Source: Nocardioides sp. Arc9.136 (lineage in GTDB: Bacteria > Actinomycetota > Actinomycetes > Propionibacteriales > Nocardioidaceae). Taken from it: a stretch of 64,000 nt of DNA. Under the pieces are notes generated by a model. It was given only the letters and a program-made list of their open reading frames with translations. It made no database searches and was not told where the DNA came from. Positions 37,884-46,584 of this stretch are shown piece after piece; position 1 is the stretch's first letter, and each line of letters begins with the position of its first letter. The DNA lies in the NCBI RefSeq assembly GCF_030506255.1, contig NZ_CP113431.1:2925001-2989000 (forward strand). Direction: 5' to 3'. The translations under genes and the position numbers were made by a program.

Positions 37884-38672
37884 GTGCGCCTGCTCCCCGC
37901 CCTGCTGCTCCCGCTGGTCCTGCTGGCCGGCTGCGGCGAGCTCCAGGGTGGCGACACCGACCCCGACCAGGTCGACTCCGTCGAGGCGCCGGCGCTCGGC
38001 GCGTGCCGGGTGCTCGGCCCCGACGACGTGGCCCAGGCCAGCAACGCCACCCGCACGGTGGAGTGCTCGGAGCGGCACACCGCCCAGACCTTCGCGGTCG
38101 GTGACCTGCCGGAGGACCTGCACGACGCGGCGTACGACTCCGAGGAGCTCGGCGCCTTCGCCTACGAGACCTGCTCGACGGGCTTCCAGAAGCTGCTGGG
38201 CGCCGACGAGAGCCTCGTGATGCGCACCGTCGTGAGCTGGGCCTGGTTCCGGCCCTCCGAGGATGCCTGGGACGACGGGGCGCGCTGGTACCGCTGCGAC
38301 GTCGTCGGCGGCGGCGAGCAGAGCACCGAGTACGTCGCGCTGCCCGAGACCGCGGAGGGTCTGCTCATGGGCCGCCCGCAGGACAAGTGGATGGTGTGCG
38401 CGGTCGGCCCCTCCGTCGACGCCGGCACCAAGGTGCCGTGCTCGGCGAAGCACGACTGGCGCGCGGTGACGACCATCAAGGTCGGCGACAAGGGCGACGA
38501 GTACCCCGGGGACCGGATCGTCGAGGTCACCACGCGCGACTACTGCTCGGAGTCGGTGGGCGCCTGGCTGGGCTACCCCGTGGAGTACGACTTCGGCTAC
38601 ACCTGGTTCCACGAGGCCGACTGGCAGGCCGGCAACCGCCGCTCGGTGTGCTGGGCCCGGACCCCGGACTGA
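37884..38672 (+). CDS. septum-formation-family lipoprotein 1
   Basis: 262 aa. Short signal peptide with lipobox LLAGC (~Cys16), then a region with several cysteines in the septum-formation (PF13845-type) pattern: GACRVLGPDD, TRTVECSERHTAQTFAVG, ARWYRCDVVG, WMVCAVGP, KVPCSAKHDWRAVTT and RSVCWART. Two tandem halves of similar layout are visible. Members occur in actinobacteria, and direct evidence for a septation role is thin. GTG start, leaderless promoter. It is followed with a 1-nt overlap by a paralogue. Confidence 0.8.
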   Translation: MRLLPALLLPLVLLAGCGELQGGDTDPDQVDSVEAPALGACRVLGPDDVAQASNATRTVECSERHTAQTFAVGDLPEDLHDAAYDSEELGAFAYETCSTGFQKLLGADESLVMRTVVSWAWFRPSEDAWDDGARWYRCDVVGGGEQSTEYVALPETAEGLLMGRPQDKWMVCAVGPSVDAGTKVPCSAKHDWRAVTTIKVGDKGDEYPGDRIVEVTTRDYCSESVGAWLGYPVEYDFGYTWFHEADWQAGNRRSVCWARTPD

Positions 38673-39511
38673 TGCGTCGGCGCGGCGCCGCCGTCGTCCT
38701 CGGCCTGGTCCTGCTCGGGCCGGCCGCGCTCGCCGGCTGCTCCTCCGAGCCCGACGAGCAGCCGGACCGCTCCCCCTCGTCGTCGGCCGCCACGTCGGCC
38801 CCGCCCGCGTCCGCGGCGCCCCTGCGCGAGCCGCGGGACCGGGCCTGCTACCGGATGGCGTACGCCGAGGCGGTCGCGCCGACCACCGCGGCGCCCAGGG
38901 TGCCGTGCTCGGAGCCGCACACCTCCACGACGTACGCCGTCGGCGAGCTCGACACCGTCGTCGGCGGCCACCTGCTGGCCGTCGACTCCGAGCGGGTCCA
39001 GCAGCAGGTCGCGGCAGAGTGCCCCCGCCGGCTCGGGTCCTTCGTCGGCGGCGACCGCACGGCGCTGCGGCTGAGCATGCTGCGGTCGGTGTGGTTCACC
39101 CCGACCGTGGAGGAGTCCGACGCGGGGGCGGACTGGTTCCGCTGCGACGTCGTCGCGCTCGCCGGCCCCGAGCGGCTCGCGCCGCTCACCGGGCGGGTCG
39201 CCGGCGTCCTCGACCGGCCCGCGGCGGCGCAGCGGTGGGCGATGTGCGGCACCGCCGGTCCGGACGCGCGGGACTTCCGGCGGGTGCTGTGCTCGGCCCC
39301 GCACGCCTGGCGCGCGGTCTCGGTCGTCGACCTCGGCACCGGGCGCTACCCGGGCGCAGGGCCGGCCCGCGCGGCCGGCCAGGGCCCGTGCGAGGACGCC
39401 GGCCGCGCGGCCGCCGCGGACCCGCTCAGCTTCGAGTGGGGCTACGAGTGGCCGACCGCCGAGCAGTGGGACGCCGGGATGACCTTCGGCCGCTGCTGGG
39501 CGCCGGACTGA
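38672..39511 (+). CDS. septum-formation-family lipoprotein 2
   Basis: 279 aa paralogue of the preceding gene, starting at an ATG that shares one base with its stop (TGATG). Lipobox LAGC (~Cys23), a Ser/Ala-rich linker, then the same cysteine blocks: RACYRMAYAEA, RVPCSEPHTSTTYAVG, DWFRCDVVAL, WAMCGTAGP, RVLCSAPHAWRAV and FGRCWAPD. The repeated (C/S)SxPH(x)WRAV and WFRCDVV motifs show that the two are a tandem duplication. Membrane-anchored, extracytoplasmic. Confidence 0.8.
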   Translation: MRRRGAAVVLGLVLLGPAALAGCSSEPDEQPDRSPSSSAATSAPPASAAPLREPRDRACYRMAYAEAVAPTTAAPRVPCSEPHTSTTYAVGELDTVVGGHLLAVDSERVQQQVAAECPRRLGSFVGGDRTALRLSMLRSVWFTPTVEESDAGADWFRCDVVALAGPERLAPLTGRVAGVLDRPAAAQRWAMCGTAGPDARDFRRVLCSAPHAWRAVSVVDLGTGRYPGAGPARAAGQGPCEDAGRAAAADPLSFEWGYEWPTAEQWDAGMTFGRCWAPD

Positions 39512-39529
39512 CTGAGCAGCCGCCCGCGA

Positions 39530-39716
39530 GGAACGAGCGGGCGGCGTCGCGAAGGAAGGTCGAGCGAGCCCCGCGACCGAGGCACGAGGTCGCGACGGGC
39601 GTGTCGAGACCCGGTGAGAGGCCTGAGGGAACGAGCGGGCGGCGTCGCGAAGGAGGGTCGAGCGAGCCCCGCGACCGAGGGACGAGGTCGCGACGGGCGT
39701 GTCGAGACCCGGTGAG
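39530..39716. repeat. two 89-bp direct repeats, 98-bp period
   Basis: Unit 1 (39530-39618) and unit 2 (39628-39716) differ at only two positions by eye, with a 9-nt spacer. Each has an internal hairpin (CGCGACC/GGTCGCG) and ends in GTGTCGAGACCC. The following 80 nt carry related inverted fragments (GGTCTCGAC, GCTCGACCAGC). They fill the gap between two convergent genes and look like a dispersed intergenic element of the GGTCTCGAC...GCTCGACC type frequent in Nocardioides-like genomes. Confidence 0.75.
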
Positions 39717-39795
39717 GCGCCTACGGCAGTGGGTATGTCAACCGGTCTCGACGACGGTCGGCGCTGGCGCGCCTCCCTGCTCGACCAGCGGGTGG

Positions 39796-40728
39796 TCAGA
39801 AGCCGAGCTTGCGCAGCTGGCGCGGGTCCCGCTGCCAGTCCTTGGCGATCTTGACGTGCAGGTCGAGGTAGACCGGCGTGCCGAGGAGCGCCTCGATCTG
39901 CTTGCGGGAGTCGGTGCCGATCTTGCGCAGCCGGGACCCCTTGTGGCCGATGATGATGCCCTTCTGGGAGTCGCGCTCGACGTACACGTTGGCGTGGATG
40001 TCGAGCAGCGGCTTGTCCTCGGGCCGGTCCTCGCGCAGGCCCATCTCCTCGACGACCACCGCGATGGAGTGCGGGAGCTCGTCGCGGACGTCCTCCAGTG
40101 CCGCCTCGCGGATCAGCTCCGCGACGAGGATCTCCTCCGGGGCGTCGCTGAGGTCGCCGTCGGGGTAGAGCTGCGGGCCCTCGGGCAGCAGTCCGATGAG
40201 CAGGTCCGCGAGCAGCTCGACCTGGTCGCCGGCCTGCGCCGAGACGGGGACGATCTCGGCCCACTCGGTGCCGGTCTCGGCGCCGAGCGCCTGGATGTCG
40301 AGCAGGTGCTGGCCGACCTGCTCGGGGGTGGCGAGGTCGGTCTTGGTCGCGATCGCGACCTTCTTCGTCCGCTTGACCTTGGCCATCTCGTTGACGATGA
40401 ACCGGTCGCCGGGCCCGATCTTCTCGTTCGCCGGGAAGCACGCCGCGACGACGTCGACCTCGGCCAGCGTAGTCTTCACGAGGTCGTTGAGCCGCTCGCC
40501 GAGCAGCGTGCGCGGGCGGTGCAGCCCGGGGGTGTCGACCAGCACCAGCTGGGCGTCGGGCCGGTGCACGATGCCGCGCACCACGGTGCGGGTCGTCTGC
40601 GGCTTGGAGCTGGTGATCACGACCTTCGCGCCCACCAGCGCGTTGGTCAGCGTCGACTTCCCCGCGTTGGGCCGGCCGACGAACGACGCGAAGCCGCTGC
40701 GGTGCTCGGGGGTCTGCTGCTCAGCCAT
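39796..40728 (-). CDS. era: GTPase Era
   Basis: 310 aa. GTPase motifs G1 GRPNAGKST (~18-26), switch region TTRTVVRGI, G3 DTPG (~65-68) and a G4 variant TKTD; C-terminal type II KH domain with GIIIGHKGSRLRKIG. Era binds 16S rRNA near its 3' end and is needed for 30S maturation. It overlaps the preceding siderophore-interacting-protein gene by 8 nt. The relation era-CDA-CNNM-ybeY-phoH is as in M. tuberculosis, but interrupted here by four inserted genes. Confidence 0.95.
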   Translation of the reverse strand: MAEQQTPEHRSGFASFVGRPNAGKSTLTNALVGAKVVITSSKPQTTRTVVRGIVHRPDAQLVLVDTPGLHRPRTLLGERLNDLVKTTLAEVDVVAACFPANEKIGPGDRFIVNEMAKVKRTKKVAIATKTDLATPEQVGQHLLDIQALGAETGTEWAEIVPVSAQAGDQVELLADLLIGLLPEGPQLYPDGDLSDAPEEILVAELIREAALEDVRDELPHSIAVVVEEMGLREDRPEDKPLLDIHANVYVERDSQKGIIIGHKGSRLRKIGTDSRKQIEALLGTPVYLDLHVKIAKDWQRDPRQLRKLGF

Positions 40729-41530
40729 CGGAGGCCCTGTCTGTCGCTGCGGCTGAGTCGTAGTCGGCCCAGATCTGGTCGTCGCTCTTGCCGGCGGCCT
40801 TCCCGGCCCGCCACACCGGGCCCGGGTCGACGGCGCGTGGCTGGCGCTTCGCGTTCGCGCGCCAGTAGCCCATGACGTCGTACGCCGTGCTCGGCAGCCG
40901 CCGGTCGTGCATCAGGTGCTTGCGCACCGCCCGCATCTGGGCGGACTCCCCCGCCATCCAGAAGTAGCCCTCGCCCGCGGGCCAGTCGATCGCCTCGACG
41001 GCCGCGGCGAGGCGGCTCTCCCCGTCACCCGGCTGCTCCAGCCAGGTCACGTCAGCCCCGGCCGGGAGGTAGCCCGCCAGCTCGTCGGCGGCCGGCACCT
41101 CCGCCCAGACGCGCGTGGGCACGTCGACGGACTCCCGGATCCGCGCCATCGCCGGCAGCGCGGTCAGGTCGCCCACGAGCAGCAGCCAGGCGGCGTCGTC
41201 GGGCATGGCGAAGGAGCCCTTCGGCTCGGTCACCGTCACGGTCTCGCCGACCACGTCGCGGCGGGCCCACTCGGTGACCAGGCCGACCTCGTGCACGACG
41301 ACGTCCAGCGCGAGCTCGCCACCCGCGCCGGCGGTGGGGTCCCACGACCGGACGGTGTAGTACCGGCTCTGGAACTGCCCGGGCACCACCAGCCCCACCC
41401 ACTCGTCCGGCACGCCGGTCGAGGTGAAGCCGGTGAGCCCGGACCCGCCGAGCACGAGCCGCACGAGGTGGTGGGAGACCTGGGTACGGCTCACGACCTG
41501 CGCGGAGTGCTGCTGGGCCCGGGTGCTCAC
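40721..41530 (-). CDS. siderophore-interacting protein-family FAD reductase
   Basis: 269 aa ferredoxin-reductase-like protein of the SIP family. The FAD-binding barrel has SRYYTVRSWDP (RxYTxR motif) and LALDVVVHEVGLVTEWA; the NAD(P)H domain has LLVGDLTALPAMARI, YFWMAGESAQMRAVRKHL and YDVMGYWRAN. Members reduce ferric siderophores, but it sits 13 nt downstream of the methyltransferase in the 10-methyl fatty acid operon, so supplying electrons there is possible. GTG start. No iron box is visible, and it shares the upstream promoter. Confidence 0.85.
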   Translation of the reverse strand: MSTRAQQHSAQVVSRTQVSHHLVRLVLGGSGLTGFTSTGVPDEWVGLVVPGQFQSRYYTVRSWDPTAGAGGELALDVVVHEVGLVTEWARRDVVGETVTVTEPKGSFAMPDDAAWLLLVGDLTALPAMARIRESVDVPTRVWAEVPAADELAGYLPAGADVTWLEQPGDGESRLAAAVEAIDWPAGEGYFWMAGESAQMRAVRKHLMHDRRLPSTAYDVMGYWRANAKRQPRAVDPGPVWRAGKAAGKSDDQIWADYDSAAATDRASDG

Positions 41531-41543
41531 CGGGTCAGGCTAG

Positions 41544-42812
41544 TCACCACGTCGGACGCAGCGGGAATCCGTCGGAGCCGTCCTCGGTGGTGTTGACCGC
41601 CAGCACCTGGTGGAGCTGGATCTCGTTGCGCTCGAAGGCCAGCCGCGAGCCGGCCATGTAGAGGCCCCACACCCGGGCGGTGCCCTCGCCGACCTCGGCG
41701 ACGCACGCGTCCCAGTTCTCGGCCAGGTTGCGGCACCAGTCACGCAGGGTCATCGCGTAGTGGAGCCGCAGGTTCTCCTCGTGCATGACCTCGAGGCCGG
41801 CGTCCTGCGCGGTCGTGATGATCGTGCCCGAGCCGGTCAGCTCCCCGTCGGGGAAGACGTAGCGGTCGATGAACGCGCCGGTGCTCGCCGGGCGGTTGTG
41901 CGGCCGGGTGATGCAGTGGTTGAGCAGCCGCCCCTCGGGCTTGAGGTGGTCGCGCAGGAAGCCGAAGTACGCCGGGTAGTTGCGCACCCCGATGTGCTCG
42001 GTGAGGCCGATCGAGCTGATCGCGTCGAAGTCGGACTCGAGCACGTCGCGGTAGTCGGAGTGCCGGACCTCGACCAGGTCGCCGACGCCGGCCTCGTCGA
42101 TGGCGTTCTTCGCCCACGACGCCTGCTCGCGCGACAGGGTGACGCCGAGCGCCTTCACGCCGTACTCCTTGGCGGCGTGGATGACCATGCCGCCCCAGCC
42201 GCAGCCGACGTCCAGCAGGCGCTGGCCGGGCTGGAGGTCGAGCTTGCGGGCGACCAGGTCGAACTTCTCGGCCTGCGCCTGCTCCAGCGACGCCGACTCG
42301 TCGGGGAAGACCGCGCACGTGTAGGCCATCGACGGGCCGAGCACGTGGCGGTAGAAGGCGTTGGAGACGTCGTAGTGGTGGCTGATGACCTCCGCGTCGC
42401 GGGAGAGCGAGTGCCGCACGCCCTCGACCACCCGGCGCCAGCGCGGCAGGTGCTCCTGCGGCGGGGGCGGCGGGGGCTTGAGGTGGTTGATGCCGAGCCC
42501 ACGGACGAGCCGGACCGCCTCGGCGGCACTCGGCTTGCGGAAGCGCAGGTGGTTCATGAGCAGGGTCATCGCGTCGTAGGGGTCGCCGGGGTGCACGCCG
42601 TGCACCTCGAGGTCGCCCGAGACGTAGGCGCGCGCCATGCCGAGGTCGCCCGGCGCGGTCATGATGTAGGCCAGCCCGCGGGGGTTCTTCAGCTCCAGGC
42701 GGATGTCGGCGTCGGCGGGGCCGGCGGCCGACCCGTCGTACGCCTCGAACCGCACCGGCATCCCGTCACGGAGCAGCGACGCCACCACGTCGCCGATCGA
42801 GATCGAGGTCAC
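41544..42812 (-). CDS. tmsB: fatty-acid methyltransferase, TmsB/UfaA1-like (CFA synthase family)
   Basis: 422 aa SAM-dependent methyltransferase of the cyclopropane-fatty-acid-synthase family. It has LLDVGCGWGGMVIHAAKEYG (SAM loop), GVTLSREQASWA, SIGLTEHIG (bicarbonate-site Glu), HYDVSNAFYRHVLG and a C-terminal RWWCRNLAEN-like CFA motif. The adjoining FAD oxidase and order match mycobacterial bfaB/tmsB-bfaA/tmsA, which convert oleoyl chains to 10-methylstearate (tuberculostearate). The GTG overlaps the oxidase stop (GTGA). The specific product is inferred from gene pairing. Confidence 0.83.
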   Translation of the reverse strand: MTSISIGDVVASLLRDGMPVRFEAYDGSAAGPADADIRLELKNPRGLAYIMTAPGDLGMARAYVSGDLEVHGVHPGDPYDAMTLLMNHLRFRKPSAAEAVRLVRGLGINHLKPPPPPPQEHLPRWRRVVEGVRHSLSRDAEVISHHYDVSNAFYRHVLGPSMAYTCAVFPDESASLEQAQAEKFDLVARKLDLQPGQRLLDVGCGWGGMVIHAAKEYGVKALGVTLSREQASWAKNAIDEAGVGDLVEVRHSDYRDVLESDFDAISSIGLTEHIGVRNYPAYFGFLRDHLKPEGRLLNHCITRPHNRPASTGAFIDRYVFPDGELTGSGTIITTAQDAGLEVMHEENLRLHYAMTLRDWCRNLAENWDACVAEVGEGTARVWGLYMAGSRLAFERNEIQLHQVLAVNTTEDGSDGFPLRPTW

Positions 42813-44167
42813 CGTCTCCTCACCACCTTGTCGTAGAGGCTCGTCAGCCTGTTGTCGGGGTCGTACGTGCTCTTGATCGTCGCGAGGTGCTCGCCGGCGT
42901 AGAGCCGGTCGAAGGTCTCGCGGTCGTAGAAGGCCTCGGAGTAGAGCGACTTGTGGCCGCCCAGCTCGTGCACCTCCTCCTCGATGGCCCGGTTGAGCGG
43001 ACCCTCGGGTGCCTCGGGGCCCACGTGCACCGTTCCCCAGAAACCCGCGTTGACGTACGTCGCGCCGGCCTCGAGGGGGTAGGTGGACCAGTCGCGCTTG
43101 GCGACGAGGGGGCACAGCCACACCGGGCGCATGCCGACGGCCTCGTCGAACCACGACAGGAAGTCCGCGAGGCGCCCGACCGGCACCTCGACGTCCTGGA
43201 TGACGCGCTCGCGCTGGGGGCGACCGGCCCGGCGGTCGAGCCGGTCGACCACGCCGTAGCGCCGCTCGAGCGCCACGAGCCGGTGGTAGACGTCCGACCG
43301 GCGCCAGCGGCGCGGCCACACCCGGCGCACGACCGGGTGCTGCGCGCCGAACGCCCCCGAGCACCAGAACCAGTCGGTGTCCCAGCGCCACAGGTAGTCG
43401 TAGGTCGTCAGCAGGTCGGTCTCCCGCTGCTGGATGCTGCGGTAGAAGACGTCCTGGCCGGTGTAGTCGCTGGTCGGCCCGGGCTCCTCCTGCCACGTCG
43501 CCAGGGTCAGGTAGAGCTCGTCGGGCGAGAACGCCACGCCGTCGAGGCCGTCGACCCGGACGCCGTCGTGCTCGCGGGTCGCCACGATGTCCTCGACCGC
43601 CGCGGCCAGGGCTGCGGCGTCGTCGAAGCGAACGTGGCGCAGCGCCACGTAGGACGGCACCGGCTCGAGCTCGATCCGCAGCCGGGTGGCGTAGCCGAGC
43701 GAGCCGTAGGAGTTCGGGAAGGCGTCGAACAACTCGTCTCCGGGCCGCGCGGTGACCACCTCGCCCGCGCCGGTGAACACGTCCATCTCGAGCACCGACT
43801 CGTGCGGCAGGCCGTTGCGGAAGCTCGTGGACTCGATGCCGAGACCGGTCACCGCGCCGCCCAGCGTGATCGTGCGCAGCTGCGGCACGACGTAGGGCGT
43901 CAGCCCGTGCGGCAGGGTGGCGTCGACCAGGTCCTCGTAGGTGCACATGCCCTGCACGTCGGCCGTGCGGGCGACGGGGTCGACGGCGATGACGCCGGTG
44001 AGGCCGCTGACGTCCAGGCCGGGGCCGGTCGTGGTGGCGCGCGGCCGGAAGAGGTTCGAGGTCTGCTTGGCCAGCCGCACCGGGGCACCGGCCGGGATCG
44101 CGGCGTACGACGCGCGCAGCCGGTCGACCGCCTCGGCGTGCTGCTGCCAGGCGTTGACGGTTGTCAC
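42809..44167 (-). CDS. tmsA: FAD-binding oxidoreductase, TmsA/BfaA-like
   Basis: 452 aa FAD-linked oxidase (BBE-/VAO-type FAD domain). RLAKQTSNLFRPRA, DVQGMCTYEDLVDATLP, VPQLRTITLGGAVTGLGIES and NSYGSLGYATRLRIEL are the FAD-contact segments and closely resemble mycobacterial Rv0449c/BfaA. That enzyme reduces the 10-methylene intermediate to the 10-methyl fatty acid. GTG at 44167 with TAACTT exactly 7 nt upstream, so the operon is probably leaderless: tmsA-tmsB-SIP-era. Confidence 0.83.
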   Translation of the reverse strand: MTTVNAWQQHAEAVDRLRASYAAIPAGAPVRLAKQTSNLFRPRATTTGPGLDVSGLTGVIAVDPVARTADVQGMCTYEDLVDATLPHGLTPYVVPQLRTITLGGAVTGLGIESTSFRNGLPHESVLEMDVFTGAGEVVTARPGDELFDAFPNSYGSLGYATRLRIELEPVPSYVALRHVRFDDAAALAAAVEDIVATREHDGVRVDGLDGVAFSPDELYLTLATWQEEPGPTSDYTGQDVFYRSIQQRETDLLTTYDYLWRWDTDWFWCSGAFGAQHPVVRRVWPRRWRRSDVYHRLVALERRYGVVDRLDRRAGRPQRERVIQDVEVPVGRLADFLSWFDEAVGMRPVWLCPLVAKRDWSTYPLEAGATYVNAGFWGTVHVGPEAPEGPLNRAIEEEVHELGGHKSLYSEAFYDRETFDRLYAGEHLATIKSTYDPDNRLTSLYDKVVRRR

Positions 44168-44174
44168 GGGCAAC

Positions 44175-44180
44175 AAGTTA
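44175..44180 (-). promoter_or_regulatory. leaderless -10 element of tmsA
   Basis: TAACTT with 7 nt (GTTGCCC) to the GTG start. Confidence 0.5.
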
Positions 44181-44223
44181 CTCCGGTGCGCGGGCGTTCT
44201 GCGCGAGGGTCCTTCGGCCCGGG

Positions 44224-44922
44224 TCAGGCGGTGGCGGGCGTCACGACGGCCGCCTCGGGCCCGTCGGGCGCGAACCAGGACCGGCCGGAGGTGCTGGGGT
44301 ACGGCGACGTGCCGGCCCGGGCGCGCTCGACCTCGGCGACGTAGTCGTCGGGGATGCTGAAGCCGCTCGCCGAGCAGCCGTTCGGGTCGCTGGTCGCGTG
44401 CGACCCGCCGGGAAGCTCGACCCGCACGAACCCGCCGCGGACGACGTGCAGGACGTGCTCGTCGAGCTCGGTGAGGTAGCCCGCCGAGCCCTCGTCGCAG
44501 GCGTCGCAGCCGCAGTCGGGCACGACGGTGACGAGCACCGGGGGCTCGGCCGCCCACAGCTCGGCGACGGTCTCGGTGACGCCGTCCATGCTGCGCAGGC
44601 CGACCAGGAGCGGCAGCGCGCCGGCACGCACGGGCCGCAGCCACCAGGATCGCTCCAGGGGCGTCGTCGGGTGGCAGGCGAGCACCGCTGGCTCGGCCAC
44701 CTCCTCGACGCGCGCCAGCCGTGCCGCGACGAGGACCTCGGTCCAGGCACGGGCCCGGGCGGCCAGGATGCGGTACTTGGCGGGGTCCAGCAGCCGGGAG
44801 TACTCCTCCTCGGCCGGCGACTCCGCGCCCGGGTGCGGGTCGTCCCAGGGCGGGGTGCCCGCGCCGAGGACCGCGAACCGTGCCTCGACCGCGGCTAGCA
44901 GCGCCTGCTCCTCGGCGGTCAC
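44224..44922 (-). CDS. DUF6226-family protein
   Basis: 232 aa, soluble. It is recognisable by HPTTPLERSWWLRPV, DCGCDACDEGSAGYLTELDEHVLHVVRGG and a C-terminal SWFAPDGPE. The CGCDAC cysteines could bind metal. No function is known for this actinobacterial family. It follows the cytidine-deaminase-like gene by 4 nt, so it is co-transcribed with the CNNM/ybeY/phoH group. Confidence 0.72.
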   Translation of the reverse strand: MTAEEQALLAAVEARFAVLGAGTPPWDDPHPGAESPAEEEYSRLLDPAKYRILAARARAWTEVLVAARLARVEEVAEPAVLACHPTTPLERSWWLRPVRAGALPLLVGLRSMDGVTETVAELWAAEPPVLVTVVPDCGCDACDEGSAGYLTELDEHVLHVVRGGFVRVELPGGSHATSDPNGCSASGFSIPDDYVAEVERARAGTSPYPSTSGRSWFAPDGPEAAVVTPATA

Positions 44923-44926
44923 GGGC

Positions 44927-45280
44927 TCAGGTCGTGGCGGTCGCGAGGAGCGTCCCGCGGGGGTCGCCCCGGTGGACGACCACGCCCGCGCCGCCGAGGT
45001 CGCGCAGCGCCCCGAGGTCCCCCTCGGCCACCGCGTCGGCGTCGGTGAGGACGACGGCGGCCTCGAGCCCGGTGGCGCCCGAGGCGACGGCCATGGCGAC
45101 GCACACGCCGAGCGCGGAGACCTGCAGGGAGGGCAGGTCGACGGTCGCCGCGGCGTACGTGCGGCCGTCCGCGTCGCGCACGGCGGCGCCCTCCGCGGCG
45201 CTGGTGCGGGCCCGGGTGGCCCGGGCGAGGGTCACCAGCTTGCGGTCCTCCGCGCTGGGCTGGTCGGTGGGGTCGCTCAC
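44927..45280 (-). CDS. cytidine-deaminase-like protein lacking catalytic residues
   Basis: 117 aa, orthologous in position to M. tuberculosis Rv2365c, between CNNM and (there) era. The cytidine deaminase scaffold can be followed (RKLVTLARATRART, GRTYAAATVDLPSLQVSALGV, LEAAVVLTDAD), but neither the C/HAE nor the PCxxC zinc motif is present. Probably a non-catalytic relative, perhaps structural or regulatory. The GTG overlaps the CNNM stop (GTGA). Confidence 0.7.
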   Translation of the reverse strand: MSDPTDQPSAEDRKLVTLARATRARTSAAEGAAVRDADGRTYAAATVDLPSLQVSALGVCVAMAVASGATGLEAAVVLTDADAVAEGDLGALRDLGGAGVVVHRGDPRGTLLATATT

Positions 45281-46584
45281 TCGTCCTCCGGGGTGTCCTC
45301 GTCGGGATCGGCGTCGCTGACCTGCAGGATCCGGACGGTCGCGACCTTGTTGCGACGGCCCGACGGCCCCTCTGCCTCGAAACGCAGACCGTGCGCCACC
45401 ACGACCGAGCCGGGGATCGGCACCCGGCCCAGGTGCTTGGCCATCAGGCCGCCGACGCTGTCGACGTCCTCCTCCTCGACGTCGAAGCCGAAGAGCTCGT
45501 CGAGGTCGTCGACGGGGTAGCGCGAGGAGACCCGCCAGCCCTCGGCGCCCTCGAGCCGCTCGGTCTCGACCTGCTCCTCGTCGTACTCGTCGGTGATCTC
45601 CCCGACGATCTCCTCGAGCAGGTCCTCGATCGTGATGATGCCGGCGGTGCCGCCGTACTCGTCGACGACGACCGCGATGTGCTGGCGGTTGGCCTGCATC
45701 TCCGAGAGCAGCGCGTCGACCGGCTTGGACTCCGGAACCCAGGAGACCGGGCGCATGACCTCGTCGATGCGCTGGGTGAACTCCACCTCGGGTGCCTCGA
45801 AGTCGCGGCGGACGACGTCCTTGAGGTAGGCGAAGCCGACGATGTTGTCGAGGTTCTCGTCGATGACCGGCACCCGGGAGAACCCGGAGCGCAGGAAGAG
45901 CGAGAGCGTCTGGCGCAGGTTCTTGTGGCGCTCGACGTAGACCACGTCGTTGCGCGGCACCATGACCTCGCGGGCGGTCGTGTCACCGAGCTCGAAGACC
46001 GAGTGGATCATCCGCCGCTCCCCCGACTCGATGACCGCGGAGGCCTCGGCGAGGTCGACCAGCTCGCGCAGCTCGGTCTCGGTGGAGAACGGCCCCTCGC
46101 GGAAGCCGCGGCCCGGCGTCAGCGCGTTGCCGACGACGATCAGCAGCCGCGGCAGCGGGCCGAGCACCCGGCTGACCGCCATCAGCGGGCCGGCCGAGAA
46201 GAGCGCGACGGTCTCGGAGTGCTGGCGGCCCAGGGTGCGGGGTGCCACGCCGATGACGACGAAGCTCACGACCAGCATCACGCCGATGGTGATGAGCACG
46301 CTGGCCCACCACGCGCCGTCGAGCCCGTCGTCGATCTGCAGGGTGACCAGCACGATCGCGGCGACCTCGCACAGCATGCGCAGGAAGAGCGCGGTGTTGA
46401 GGTAGCGGACCGGGTCGTCGAGCAGGGCCAGCAGCCGCTTGGCGCCGGCGCGCTCCTCCCCCACCAGCTCCTCGGCGCGGGCGCGCGAGAACGCGCTGAT
46501 GCCGGCGTCGACGGCGGAGAAGAGTCCCGCGAGCACGACCAGGCCGGCCGCCGTGACCAGCAGCCAGAGGTCCTCGGCGTTCAC
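45277..46584 (-). CDS. CNNM/CorC-type membrane protein (DUF21-CBS-transporter-associated)
   Basis: 435 aa from the GTG at 46584, chosen because it overlaps the ybeY stop as GTGA with AAGGAG 11 nt upstream; a longer GTG 12 nt earlier lacks ribosome-site spacing. Four N-terminal membrane segments (DUF21, ~5-150) are followed by two CBS domains (~185-320, e.g. [46 protein letters not shown]) and a C-terminal transporter-associated domain. Homologues export or transport Mg2+/Co2+; ion specificity is not shown. Confidence 0.88.
   Translation of the reverse strand: MNAEDLWLLVTAAGLVVLAGLFSAVDAGISAFSRARAEELVGEERAGAKRLLALLDDPVRYLNTALFLRMLCEVAAIVLVTLQIDDGLDGAWWASVLITIGVMLVVSFVVIGVAPRTLGRQHSETVALFSAGPLMAVSRVLGPLPRLLIVVGNALTPGRGFREGPFSTETELRELVDLAEASAVIESGERRMIHSVFELGDTTAREVMVPRNDVVYVERHKNLRQTLSLFLRSGFSRVPVIDENLDNIVGFAYLKDVVRRDFEAPEVEFTQRIDEVMRPVSWVPESKPVDALLSEMQANRQHIAVVVDEYGGTAGIITIEDLLEEIVGEITDEYDEEQVETERLEGAEGWRVSSRYPVDDLDELFGFDVEEEDVDSVGGLMAKHLGRVPIPGSVVVAHGLRFEAEGPSGRRNKVATVRILQVSDADPDEDTPEDE

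Noticed and set aside
39530..39716. CRISPR array
   Set aside because: Only two 89-bp units with a 9-nt spacer; no cas genes and no typical repeat length.
40721..41530. Siderophore uptake locus
   Set aside because: One SIP-family protein without an iron box, transporter or synthetase genes nearby.
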